64,000 nucleotides of DNA from Lacticaseibacillus paracasei subsp. paracasei (lineage in GTDB: Bacteria > Bacillota > Bacilli > Lactobacillales > Lactobacillaceae): positions 1,798,001-1,862,000 of the forward strand of contig NZ_AP012541.1 of NCBI RefSeq assembly GCF_000829035.1. Direction: 5' to 3'. Made by a program: the position numbers and the translations under genes. Shown one piece after another: positions 1 to 6,157 of the stretch (position 1 is the stretch's first letter; every line of letters begins with the position of its first letter). The notes beneath the pieces were generated by a model that made no database searches, was not told the origin of the DNA, and worked only from the letters and a program-made list of their open reading frames with translations.

Positions 1-76
1 TAAGGCCTCCACTTATGATCGTTTGTATTCTGCTTTTGTTTGGCTTCGGACAGCCGCTCAGCACAACATTTAACGC

Positions 77-682
77 TTATTTCCGTCTGAATCGTAATAA
101 TGCATGACCCAAAATTGGCGTCACGATACCGCCCAACAAGGCCTCGGCTACGGCGTTAATCGCCAAAGCCGTCATCAATAACCATCCTAGGTTGGTCGCA
201 TCCGCACCCGGCACAATTTGCGCTGCTTTACTGGCAAACATCAACCATGTAAACCCAATGACCAGCAAGGTGTTCGTCAAAGCACCGACAACACCGGCGA
301 AAACCATTTTAACGGTTTGCGCTAACGGTGTTTGTTTTTTCTTGAACAATTGATGAAAAATAAATGCCGCCACCAAACCAACCATGACACGCGGCACGAT
401 GGCGATAATCGGATTTCTAAACAGCAGCAGGGTCACTGGATCAGTCGCTGATGTATACGCCCGAATCAGACTGGTTAACCCCCATAATAAGCCAAGGCTG
501 GCACCGCCGCCATAGCCTAATACAATACCACCAATGATGACAGTCAAATGAATCGTTGAAATCGCAGGCCAAGCCGGAAAAATCTGCACATATCCGAGCA
601 TTGGAATATAAGCCTGAAGAATAATCAAAGCACCAAGAATACCAATAATCGCAATATTATAAGCTTTTCCGCGTTGCGTCAT
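77..682 (-). CDS. ECF transporter S component (PanT-like vitamin uptake subunit)
   Basis: This 201-residue, very hydrophobic protein with about six membrane segments matches the substrate-binding S components of energy-coupling-factor importers, which bind a vitamin and dock on a shared EcfA-EcfA'-EcfT module encoded elsewhere. The stretch STIHLTVIIGGIVLG and the following Gly-rich helix resemble pantothenate-type (PanT) S components. This is similarity seen by eye, so the substrate is inferred. An SD (GGAGG) sits before the ATG. The short upstream region shows a TATAAT (723-728, minus strand) without a good -35 box and no vitamin riboswitch, which argues mildly against a thiamin, riboflavin or folate S component. 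It stands alone. Confidence 0.72.
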   Translation of the reverse strand: MTQRGKAYNIAIIGILGALIILQAYIPMLGYVQIFPAWPAISTIHLTVIIGGIVLGYGGGASLGLLWGLTSLIRAYTSATDPVTLLLFRNPIIAIVPRVMVGLVAAFIFHQLFKKKQTPLAQTVKMVFAGVVGALTNTLLVIGFTWLMFASKAAQIVPGADATNLGWLLMTALAINAVAEALLGGIVTPILGHALLRFRRK

Positions 683-903
683 GCGCTGCTACCTCCAAAT
701 TGTCTAAGTTTGATTTTATCAAATTATACACGTTCGAGGAAAGTGATGCTGGGAGGAAGACTTTTACCGGAAACGCTAGGGAAAAGGTTGGCTGTCAAAG
801 AATTCCCGCGATGGCGTTGCACAAAACACGCTCCTAGTTGGAGGAGACTACACATAAAGACCTCATAAATAAATGACTGAAAATCGGTCATTGACTTATC
901 CGC

Positions 904-1000
904 CGGTTTCTAAACACGTGAGCCAGCCCAGAAACTAACGTGTAAGGGCCTTGGTCGCAATGGCCATTGTGCGGCCATCCCACTTACACTACGGTTTCTA
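904..1000. repeat. Dispersed intergenic palindrome, partial copy
   Basis: This is a partial copy of the palindromic element found at several places in the window. It has the landmarks GGTTTCTAAAC, GCCAGCCCAGAAAC, GTAAGGGCCTTGG and ATGGCCA, and ends in CACTTACAC. It abuts a second, complete copy. Confidence 0.7.
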
Positions 1001-1003
1001 AAC

Positions 1004-1115
1004 GCGTTCGCCACCCCAGAAACCTGCCTGTAAGGACCTTGACCGCAATGGCCAAACCCAGGCCATCACGGTCAAGTCCGCTTACACTCCGGTTTCTAAC
1101 CGGGGTGGCGAACGC
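1004..1115. repeat. Dispersed intergenic palindrome, complete copy
   Basis: The outer arms GTTCGCCACCCC and GGGGTGGCGAAC are perfectly complementary. Inside are CAGAAACC / GGTTTCT and an inner arm GGACCTTGACCG / CGGTCAAGTCC around ATGGCC. The element lies directly upstream of the tRNA-Leu promoter. Copies at 5165, 14150, 21971 and 25463 share the outer landmarks but have different inner arms. Confidence 0.8.
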
Positions 1116-1131
1116 TCTTGAAAAATAAAGT

Positions 1132-1160
1132 TTGACTTTAAATCCCTAATTTCCTATAAT
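1132..1160 (+). promoter_or_regulatory. Promoter of tRNA-Leu
   Basis: TTGACT (1132-1137) and TATAAT (1155-1160) are separated by exactly 17 bases and end 23 bases before the tRNA, a near-consensus sigma-A promoter for a stable RNA. Confidence 0.85.
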
Positions 1161-1183
1161 ATTTCTTGTGCTTAATTAGCCAT

Positions 1184-1269
1184 GCGGGCATGGCGGAATT
1201 GGTAGACGCGCAAGATTAAGGATCTTGTGAGCATTATTGCTCATGGAAGTTCGAGTCTTCTTGCCCGCA
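1184..1269 (+). tRNA. tRNA-Leu (anticodon AAG)
   Basis: The acceptor stem GCGGGCA / TGCCCGC, D-loop with GGTAGAC, anticodon stem CAAGA / TCTTG around loop TTAAGGA (anticodon AAG, codon CUU), long class II variable arm and GTTCGAGTC T-loop are all visible. The discriminator is A1269 and CCA is not encoded. A promoter precedes it and a strong terminator follows, so it is a single-gene unit. Confidence 0.95.
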
Positions 1270-1273
1270 TCAC

Positions 1274-1317
1274 AAAAGACCCGACCAACAGGACATCTTG
1301 TTGGTCGGGTCTTTTTT
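1274..1317 (+). terminator. Terminator of tRNA-Leu
   Basis: The inverted repeat AAAAGACCCGACCAACA / TGTTGGTCGGGTCTTTT with an 8-base loop is followed by a T-run, a textbook intrinsic terminator five bases after the tRNA. Confidence 0.93.
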
Positions 1318-1409
1318 GCCACCTTAGATTTTCTAACTACCGGCAAGGCTCTCTAGCAGCTGTTTTAATCAATTATCATGTCACACAAGTCATTGAAAGG
1401 AGTTTCTCT

Positions 1410-1874
1410 ATGCTTCGCGAAGCTCAATTTATCGATCTCGGTGCCATTGTTCACCTCTATCAACAACTAACCGCTGAAATGGCGACGATGGCCCCTGAAA
1501 CTTATCGTCCATTAACTAGCGACAATCGTCAATATTTTGCCGACTACTTGCAAAATGACCTTGCTCGGCTTTTCGTGACCGAAACGGCTGGTACTTTAAG
1601 TGGGTTTGCACTTGTCGTTTTGGCTCGCACTGGCGACAATGCGGAATTTGTTCCGCAACATTTTGCCCAGCTGATCGATCTTTATGTGATCCCTGCGCAA
1701 CGGCATCAGGGATTGGCTAAACAGCTTATGGACGCGGTTACGGCTTTTGCCAAAAGCCATGATGCCACTTTCATTCAGTTAAACGTTTTGAATGCCAATC
1801 AGACTGCCCAACAAGTCTATGCCAAAGCTGGGTTTGAACCGGTAAGTCTGATTTTGCAAAAACCGCTTAACTAG
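1410..1874 (+). CDS. GNAT-family N-acetyltransferase
   Basis: The 154-residue protein starts at the ATG preceded by GAAAGGAG (1395-1402). A longer open frame exists upstream but would run through the tRNA and its terminator. The acetyl-CoA-binding signature is seen in IPAQRHQGLAKQLMDAV (beta4-alpha3, R-x-x-G-x-A), and the C-terminal NQTAQQVYAKAGFEPV is the usual end of a GNAT fold. The acetyl acceptor cannot be told. The gene converges with the SprT-like gene and overlaps its end by 8 bases. Confidence 0.88.
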   Translation: MLREAQFIDLGAIVHLYQQLTAEMATMAPETYRPLTSDNRQYFADYLQNDLARLFVTETAGTLSGFALVVLARTGDNAEFVPQHFAQLIDLYVIPAQRHQGLAKQLMDAVTAFAKSHDATFIQLNVLNANQTAQQVYAKAGFEPVSLILQKPLN

Positions 1875-2319
1875 CCAACGTCTTTTGCAGGCGCAATTTA
1901 CCGCGACAGACACCACACGCGTACCGCCGAACATCAATGTGACGGCGACGAACGAATTGGCGACCGCAATGGGTGCATACATACACGTACTGATGGCCGT
2001 TCACTGGCAACGGTGGCGCAAAACGTGACCCGCCAACTGCAGTCAAGAGCTGCTTAAAGTCGTGATCGCGATGCTGATAGCCGCGATGGTGATCATATAG
2101 GTGGTAATGCACCAGCTCATGTTTAATAATGCCATCGGTGACACTCGCAGGATAAACCGCAAATAGCTTGGGGTTGAAGTCTAAGTTCATATCAGCCGGA
2201 TGAAAGCGGCCACCCGTCGTTTTCAGCCGATTATTAAAAACAGCGTGATGGCGAAAAGGTTGATGGAATGCTTTCAACGAGATCGTCTCAACGCGGGCCT
2301 GTAATTCTTGATCTGTCAT
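1867..2319 (-). CDS. SprT-family zinc metalloprotease-like protein
   Basis: This 150-residue protein carries the HELVHYHLYDHHRGYQH zinc-binding helix (H-E-x-x-H about residues 67-71) and a C-terminal zinc ribbon (CTHCGRQF ... CGVCRGKL), the domain order of bacterial SprT/YdcK proteins. Spartan-type proteases of this fold act on DNA-bound proteins in eukaryotes; the bacterial role is not established. SD GGAGG lies 5 bases before the ATG. Its 3' end overlaps the convergent acetyltransferase gene. Confidence 0.88.
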   Translation of the reverse strand: MTDQELQARVETISLKAFHQPFRHHAVFNNRLKTTGGRFHPADMNLDFNPKLFAVYPASVTDGIIKHELVHYHLYDHHRGYQHRDHDFKQLLTAVGGSRFAPPLPVNGHQYVYVCTHCGRQFVRRRHIDVRRYACGVCRGKLRLQKTLAS

Positions 2320-2404
2320 ATCTACCTCCGAGCCAATAGTTTACTCCAAGTCACCCGTAGTTGCATCATGACATTTTGGTTCCTCAAAATGGTCTTAAAA
2401 TATC

Positions 2405-2457
2405 AAAAACGAGTCCTCTGAGAAATGGCTAAATAGCCATCTCGAGGACTCGTTTTT
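2405..2457 (-). terminator. Terminator of the trpXYZ-like operon
   Basis: The inverted repeat AAAAACGAGTCCTC / GAGGACTCGTTTTT encloses an ATGGCTA-TAGCCAT inner stem and has T-runs on both strands. It immediately follows the ATPase gene on the minus strand and may work in both directions. Confidence 0.85.
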
Positions 2458-2460
2458 AGT

Positions 2461-3213
2461 TTAACTGAAAAAGGCCAAAACATCATCACGGCTCATCGCC
2501 GCTTTTTTGGCTTGGTCAAAATCAGCCACAATTTTACCAGCATCTAACACAATCAAGCGGTTACCATAACGTAAGGCGTCTTCAACCTGGTGAGTGATCA
2601 TCAAGCAGGTCAGCTGCTGATCGGAGACGATTTCGTTCGTCAGTTGCATGATCGCCTGACTGGTATGCGGATCAAGCGCCGCCGTATGCTCATCTAACAG
2701 CAACAGATCCGGTTTCCGCATAGTTGCCATCAATAGGCTGAGTGCTTGCCGTTGGCCGCCAGAGAGCTGCTCAGTCGGCTTGTCAAGGGCATCAGCAAGG
2801 CCATTGCCCGTCTTCGCTGCTAAGGTCTTCAGCGCCGCTTTGCTAGCCGTCATGCCGCGTGATCGCAACGTTAGCCGCTGACCGCGGTGACTAGCTAAGA
2901 GCAAGTTTTCGGCAACTGTCATTCGTGGTGCTGTCCCCATTTTAGGATCCTGGAAAACTCTGGCAATATGCCGCGCACGTTGCTCCGGTCGTTTGCCATT
3001 CAAAGTTTGATCAGCCAGCGTAATGGTGCCACCGCTGACTGGCATATCGCCTGTAATCGCGTTGAATAATGTCGATTTACCAGCCCCGTTGTTGCCCAAA
3101 ACCGTTACAAATTCACCTTTAGCAACGGTGAGGTTCACGTCCTGAAGCAAAGTTTTCACTTCTGTACCAACGGGAATATTCACCGTAACGTTGGTTAAGG
3201 TTAGCTCAGCCAT
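2461..3213 (-). CDS. ABC transporter ATP-binding protein (TrpZ-like)
   Basis: This 250-residue ATPase has Walker A GNNGAGKS (about residues 40-47), signature LSGGQRQAL, Walker B LLLLDEHTAALD and the His switch ITHQ. It overlaps the permease gene by 8 bases and is the last gene of a three-gene importer operon. With the PF04392-type binding protein and the branched-chain-type permease it makes the set often annotated as the tryptophan/tyrosine importer TrpXYZ. The substrate is inferred from family and context. Confidence 0.87.
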   Translation of the reverse strand: MAELTLTNVTVNIPVGTEVKTLLQDVNLTVAKGEFVTVLGNNGAGKSTLFNAITGDMPVSGGTITLADQTLNGKRPEQRARHIARVFQDPKMGTAPRMTVAENLLLASHRGQRLTLRSRGMTASKAALKTLAAKTGNGLADALDKPTEQLSGGQRQALSLLMATMRKPDLLLLDEHTAALDPHTSQAIMQLTNEIVSDQQLTCLMITHQVEDALRYGNRLIVLDAGKIVADFDQAKKAAMSRDDVLAFFS

Positions 3214-4105
3214 GTGCTTGCACCCCTTTCTGCAACACGCGCCGTAATCTCAAGCGATGATCAATTTGTGGCACCATGATCGCGATAGCCAAAACAACCG
3301 CTGAGATCAGTTTTAAGTCGTCGGCATTGAACCCTAGTGCAAGCACAACCAGCAAAACGAAGCGATAAAGAATGCTACCGAGAATCACGGCAACCAAACG
3401 CTGTGAGAGTGTTAATTCGCCAAATACAACTTCCCCGATGATAATCGCGGCGAGGCCAATGACAATGATCCCAATGCCCATATTGACATCAGCATAGCCA
3501 TTGTTTTGAGCCAGCAAACCGCCAGCCAAACCGACGAGACCATTACCCACCATCAGACCAAGTACCATCTGATGATCAGGATCAATACCGAGACTGCGCG
3601 CCATACTTGGATTGTCCCCTGCCGCAATAAACGCTTGGCCTAACTGATTATTTAGAAACAGCATTAGCAAGCCAACCACCACAACAGCAACGATAACGCC
3701 GATAACCACACTATTGAAGTATGGCGGTAAATCTTTTAAGAACGCTGTCTGGAAAAGATTGGCTTGATGCAACAGCGATAGATTGGCGCGTCCCATAATC
3801 CGCAAGTTGATTGAAAACAACCCGGTCATCACCAAAATACCGGCCAACAAAACTGGAATTTTGCCTTTCGTGGTCAACAACCCAGTCGCCAATCCAGCAA
3901 GCATCCCCGCACCGGTAGCCAACAGCGTTGCGACAATCGGGGAAATGCCATGAGTAATGGCACTCACGGCTACTGCCGCGCCAAATGGAAAGGTACCTTC
4001 AACCGTCATATCCGGGAAATCCAATACCCGAAATGTTAAGAATAAGCCAAGTCCGATTAAACCATATAATAAACCTTGACCAATCGCTGATACGCCAATA
4101 CTCAT
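3206..4105 (-). CDS. ABC transporter permease (TrpY-like)
   Basis: This 299-residue integral membrane protein has eight or more hydrophobic segments and belongs to the BPD_transp_2 (LivH/COG4120-like) permeases. It starts with MSIGVSAIGQGLLYGLIGLGL and holds the conserved AAGDNPSMARSLGI cytoplasmic loop that contacts the ATPase. It overlaps the binding-protein gene by 4 bases and the ATPase gene by 8, so translation is probably coupled. The aromatic amino-acid substrate is inferred from the gene set. Confidence 0.85.
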   Translation of the reverse strand: MSIGVSAIGQGLLYGLIGLGLFLTFRVLDFPDMTVEGTFPFGAAVAVSAITHGISPIVATLLATGAGMLAGLATGLLTTKGKIPVLLAGILVMTGLFSINLRIMGRANLSLLHQANLFQTAFLKDLPPYFNSVVIGVIVAVVVVGLLMLFLNNQLGQAFIAAGDNPSMARSLGIDPDHQMVLGLMVGNGLVGLAGGLLAQNNGYADVNMGIGIIVIGLAAIIIGEVVFGELTLSQRLVAVILGSILYRFVLLVVLALGFNADDLKLISAVVLAIAIMVPQIDHRLRLRRVLQKGVQAHG

Positions 4106-5097
4106 TTGATCACCGTTCCTTTCGCCTCTGCCGTTTTGATTAACGAGCTAGGTAAGTCGATGCCTAACAGTTTTGCTTGTTTTTCGTTCAAGATCAGTTT
4201 ACCGGTGGTTTCAAAATGAATCGGCGTCGTTGCTGGTTTTGTCTTTCCACTCAAGATGTCTGCCAGCATCCGGCCAGTTAAAACGCCGAGATGATGTTGG
4301 TCAAGACCAATCGTTGCCAATCCGCCTTGTTCAACCATAGTGTCCACTGTTGGAAAAATTGGCACCTTCCGCGTATTAGCCACCGCAACCAAAGTTTGCA
4401 TAGCACTGGCAACAGTGTTGTCAGTCGGCACAAAAATCGCATCTACTTGACTAACCATTTGTGTGGCCACCTGATTTAAGTCATTTGTTGAACTGATCGC
4501 GTACCGCTTAACCGTGAAGCCTTGCTTTGGCCCAAGTTTTTCGACCATTTTAGCCTGTGTTTGAGCGGAATCATCACTCGACGTTGCAATCACACCGAGA
4601 GTTTTGGCATTCGGCATAATTTGCCGGATTAATTTCAGCTGCGCGGCAATCGGTGCCTGATCAGATACCCCCGTGATATTGCCACCTGGCCGTTTAACAT
4701 TCTTTACTAACTTTGCCGCAACTGGATCGGTAATCGCGCCAAGAATGATCGGTGTTTTCTGATTGACATTGGCAAGTGCCTGAGCCGATGGCGTAGCAAT
4801 CCCAACTGTTGCCGCCGCATGTTCCTCAGTAAAGCGTTCGGACATGGACTTCAGATTGCTTTGATCATTTTCGGCATTTTGAAAATCGATCTTCACATTC
4901 TTCCCTGCAACATAGCCCTTCTCCTTCAAGCCATCAATAATCCCCTTGTGAATCGCATCTAATGCGGGATGTGTGGTCAATTGCAGGATACCCACAGTTG
5001 GTGTTGCCTGTGTCTGTGGTGTTGTCGTGCCGGTTTGAAAATAGGCAATCCCTAAGAATGCTGCCATAATGAAGATCAACCCTAGCATTCGTTTCAT
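4102..5097 (-). CDS. trpX: ABC transporter substrate-binding protein (TrpX-like)
   Basis: This 331-residue extracytoplasmic protein has one N-terminal hydrophobic segment (LIFIMAAFLGIAYF) but no lipobox cysteine, so it is probably held by an uncleaved anchor. The rest fits the ABC_sub_bind family (PF04392): VGILQLTTHPALDAIHKGIIDGL, the GAITDPVAAKLV region and VPIFPTVDTMVEQGGLATIG. In streptococci and lactobacilli this family is annotated TrpX. It is first in its operon and sits downstream of a long leader with a short Trp-containing peptide and two terminator hairpins. The tryptophan role is inference. Confidence 0.82.
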   Translation of the reverse strand: MKRMLGLIFIMAAFLGIAYFQTGTTTPQTQATPTVGILQLTTHPALDAIHKGIIDGLKEKGYVAGKNVKIDFQNAENDQSNLKSMSERFTEEHAAATVGIATPSAQALANVNQKTPIILGAITDPVAAKLVKNVKRPGGNITGVSDQAPIAAQLKLIRQIMPNAKTLGVIATSSDDSAQTQAKMVEKLGPKQGFTVKRYAISSTNDLNQVATQMVSQVDAIFVPTDNTVASAMQTLVAVANTRKVPIFPTVDTMVEQGGLATIGLDQHHLGVLTGRMLADILSGKTKPATTPIHFETTGKLILNEKQAKLLGIDLPSSLIKTAEAKGTVIK

Positions 5098-5164
5098 GTT
5101 TCCGCCTCCGTTTTAAATTAATTCATGCTGTGCCCGCTTGGACTTAATCAGTTATGATTCATAA

Positions 5165-5279
5165 CGCGCTCGTCAGCCCAGAAACCGGAACATAAGGACC
5201 TCAGACAGAAATGGCCAAAGCCCAGCCGTTTCTGTCTGAGGCCACTTATGTTCCGGTTTCTAAACGGGCTGGCTCACGC
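5165..5279. repeat. Dispersed intergenic palindrome, complete copy
   Basis: The outer arms are GCGCTCGTCAGCCC and GGGCTGGCTCACGC. Next come CAGAAACCGGAACATAAG and its complement CTTATGTTCCGGTTTCT, and then the inner arm GGCCTCAGACAGAAA paired with TTTCTGTCTGAGG(A/C)C around ATGGCC. The copy lies inside the leader of trpX, between the second terminator hairpin and the gene. Confidence 0.85.
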
Positions 5280-5283
5280 TTAC

Positions 5284-5321
5284 AAAAATTGCCGCGACAG
5301 GTGAGGACTCGTCGCGGCAAT
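5284..5321 (-). terminator. Second hairpin of the trpX leader (intrinsic terminator)
   Basis: On the minus strand ATTGCCGCGAC pairs with GTCGCGGCAAT and is followed by TTTTTG. It stands directly behind the first terminator, so read-through transcripts meet a second stop signal. Confidence 0.75.
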
Positions 5322-5365
5322 AAAAAAAGTCCGCATAGTCCCACTTTTGGGGTATCTATGCGGAC
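5322..5365 (-). terminator. First hairpin of the trpX leader (attenuator terminator)
   Basis: On the minus strand GTCCGCATAG pairs with CTATGCGGAC and is followed by seven T residues. The 5' arm segment CATAGAT can instead pair with GTCTATG just upstream (about 5383-5392), which gives a possible antiterminator. Confidence 0.8.
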
Positions 5366-5388
5366 AAATTGAACAGAGAGCCAACATA

Positions 5389-5430
5389 GACACAACCTGC
5401 GCGTCTGGCAGGTTGCGTCTGCAACCTACC
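5389..5430 (-). promoter_or_regulatory. Mutually exclusive hairpins of the trpX leader
   Basis: GGTAGGTTGC (minus strand, from 5430) pairs with GCAACCTGCC over 10 base pairs (5407-5430). The same GACGCAACCTGC strand can instead pair with GCAGGTTGTGTC over 12 pairs (5389-5419). The two hairpins share one strand, so only one can form. Outside them AGCCAAC at the end of the leader peptide can pair with GTTGGCT. This arrangement is typical of attenuators. Confidence 0.65.
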
Positions 5431-5474
5431 TAAAGTTGGCTTTGCCAAGCAGAAAAGGTAAGCAATGCTGTCAT
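5430..5474 (-). CDS. Leader peptide upstream of trpX (14 residues)
   Basis: An ATG preceded by GGAGGAAACC opens a 14-residue frame, MTALLTFSAWQSQL, ending in TAG exactly where the first alternative hairpin begins. The single Trp codon (residue 10) lies in TTGGCAAAGCCAA, which can itself fold as a small hairpin. A ribosome stalled there would free GCCAAC for pairing with the downstream GTTGGC. The frame fits a leader peptide for attenuation of an aromatic amino-acid importer. The signal sensed is inference. Confidence 0.6.
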   Translation of the reverse strand: MTALLTFSAWQSQL

Positions 5475-5517
5475 GTCGGTTTCCTCCGTCCTAGTTAATT
5501 GATTTGTTGTTAGATTA

Positions 5518-5546
5518 AAGATACGTGAGTAAAGTTCTCATGTCAA
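5518..5546 (-). promoter_or_regulatory. Promoter of the trpX leader transcript
   Basis: On the minus strand TTGACA (5541-5546) and TATCTT (5518-5523) are 17 bases apart. Transcription would start about 35 bases before the leader peptide. Confidence 0.75.
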
Positions 5547-5583
5547 GTATAAGCTTAAACTTTTTTTGACAATTTTGACCAGC

Positions 5584-6021
5584 TTAAGACAACATGACTG
5601 AAATTTTTTGGATTTGCTTGGTGAATTTTTGAATTGCCTCGTCCTGAGCTTTTTCAGCTGCGTTGAAAGCTGCCACATCAACTTGCCGATCCGCGTGCAA
5701 ACTTGCGGTCATCGCCTTACATGCCTCTGTGAAAGCGGCAAAATCACGTACAAGTGTATGATGGGGCCCCAACAATCTGACTGGCGCCGCGACTTGCTGC
5801 AACTTGACAAGCAACGCTTCATAGTTACTTGTCCCCTCGCTAAACACGGTTTGCGTTTGTTGGTAAGCCTCAAGGTCGTAATCGGCCAACTTGTTCTCAT
5901 CAATCGCCTTGCGCAGCGGTTCAAACAACGGCGCCATTTTCTCTTGGTTGTCTTGTGTGGCTTCAACGACCGCATTAATGGTCGTCCCATAGTTTGCTAA
6001 CTTCATTTGTTGTTTATTCAT
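5584..6021 (-). CDS. Small helical protein of unknown function
   Basis: I do not recognise a named family. The 145-residue soluble protein is predicted to be nearly all helix. The start chosen is the third in-frame ATG (MNKQQMKLANYG), which has AAAAGG about 9 bases upstream; two ATGs 9 and 18 bases earlier lack an SD. Its C-terminal half (HHTLVRDFAAFTEA ... FTKQIQKI) recalls that of the unknown protein at 25583-26005, including a Phe-Asn/His-x-Ala/Val segment followed by a last helix ending F-x-K-I. The two may be distant paralogs. It has no operon partner. Confidence 0.7.
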   Translation of the reverse strand: MNKQQMKLANYGTTINAVVEATQDNQEKMAPLFEPLRKAIDENKLADYDLEAYQQTQTVFSEGTSNYEALLVKLQQVAAPVRLLGPHHTLVRDFAAFTEACKAMTASLHADRQVDVAAFNAAEKAQDEAIQKFTKQIQKISVMLS

Positions 6022-6067
6022 GTGCTTCATCCTTTTCATCGGCTCATTAGCCGGTAATTAACGCATA

Positions 6068-6118
6068 AAAGCCTTGACTGTCATGACCGTTACAACACGG
6101 ACATCACGGTCAAGGCTA
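6068..6118 (-). terminator. Long hairpin between the ATPase and the helical-protein gene
   Basis: AGCCTTGACTGTCATGACCGT and its near-perfect complement form a hairpin of about 20 pairs with few mismatches. It is followed by CTTTTA on the minus strand and, further away, by GTTTTTT on the plus strand. It lies at the 3' end of the P-type ATPase gene, so minus-strand termination is the likely role. Its arm resembles the inner arm of the dispersed palindromes. Confidence 0.55.
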
Positions 6119-6157
6119 TTCCTATTGTTTTTTGACTCTAAGCAATCTTGTGGTGTC

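Noticed and set aside
683..760. Vitamin riboswitch before the ECF S component
   Set aside because: The space between the start codon and the neighbouring -10 box is too short and has none of the known aptamer landmarks.
674..868. Short plus-strand frame upstream of the palindromes
   Set aside because: No SD, no recognisable product and it overlaps the start region of the S component gene.
1227..1409. N-terminal extension of the acetyltransferase frame
   Set aside because: It would translate the tRNA-Leu and its terminator; the SD and GNAT fold start at 1410.
5284..5546. T-box riboswitch before trpX
   Set aside because: No T-box sequence (AGGGTGGNACCGCG type) or specifier stem was found; the region fits a leader-peptide attenuator better.
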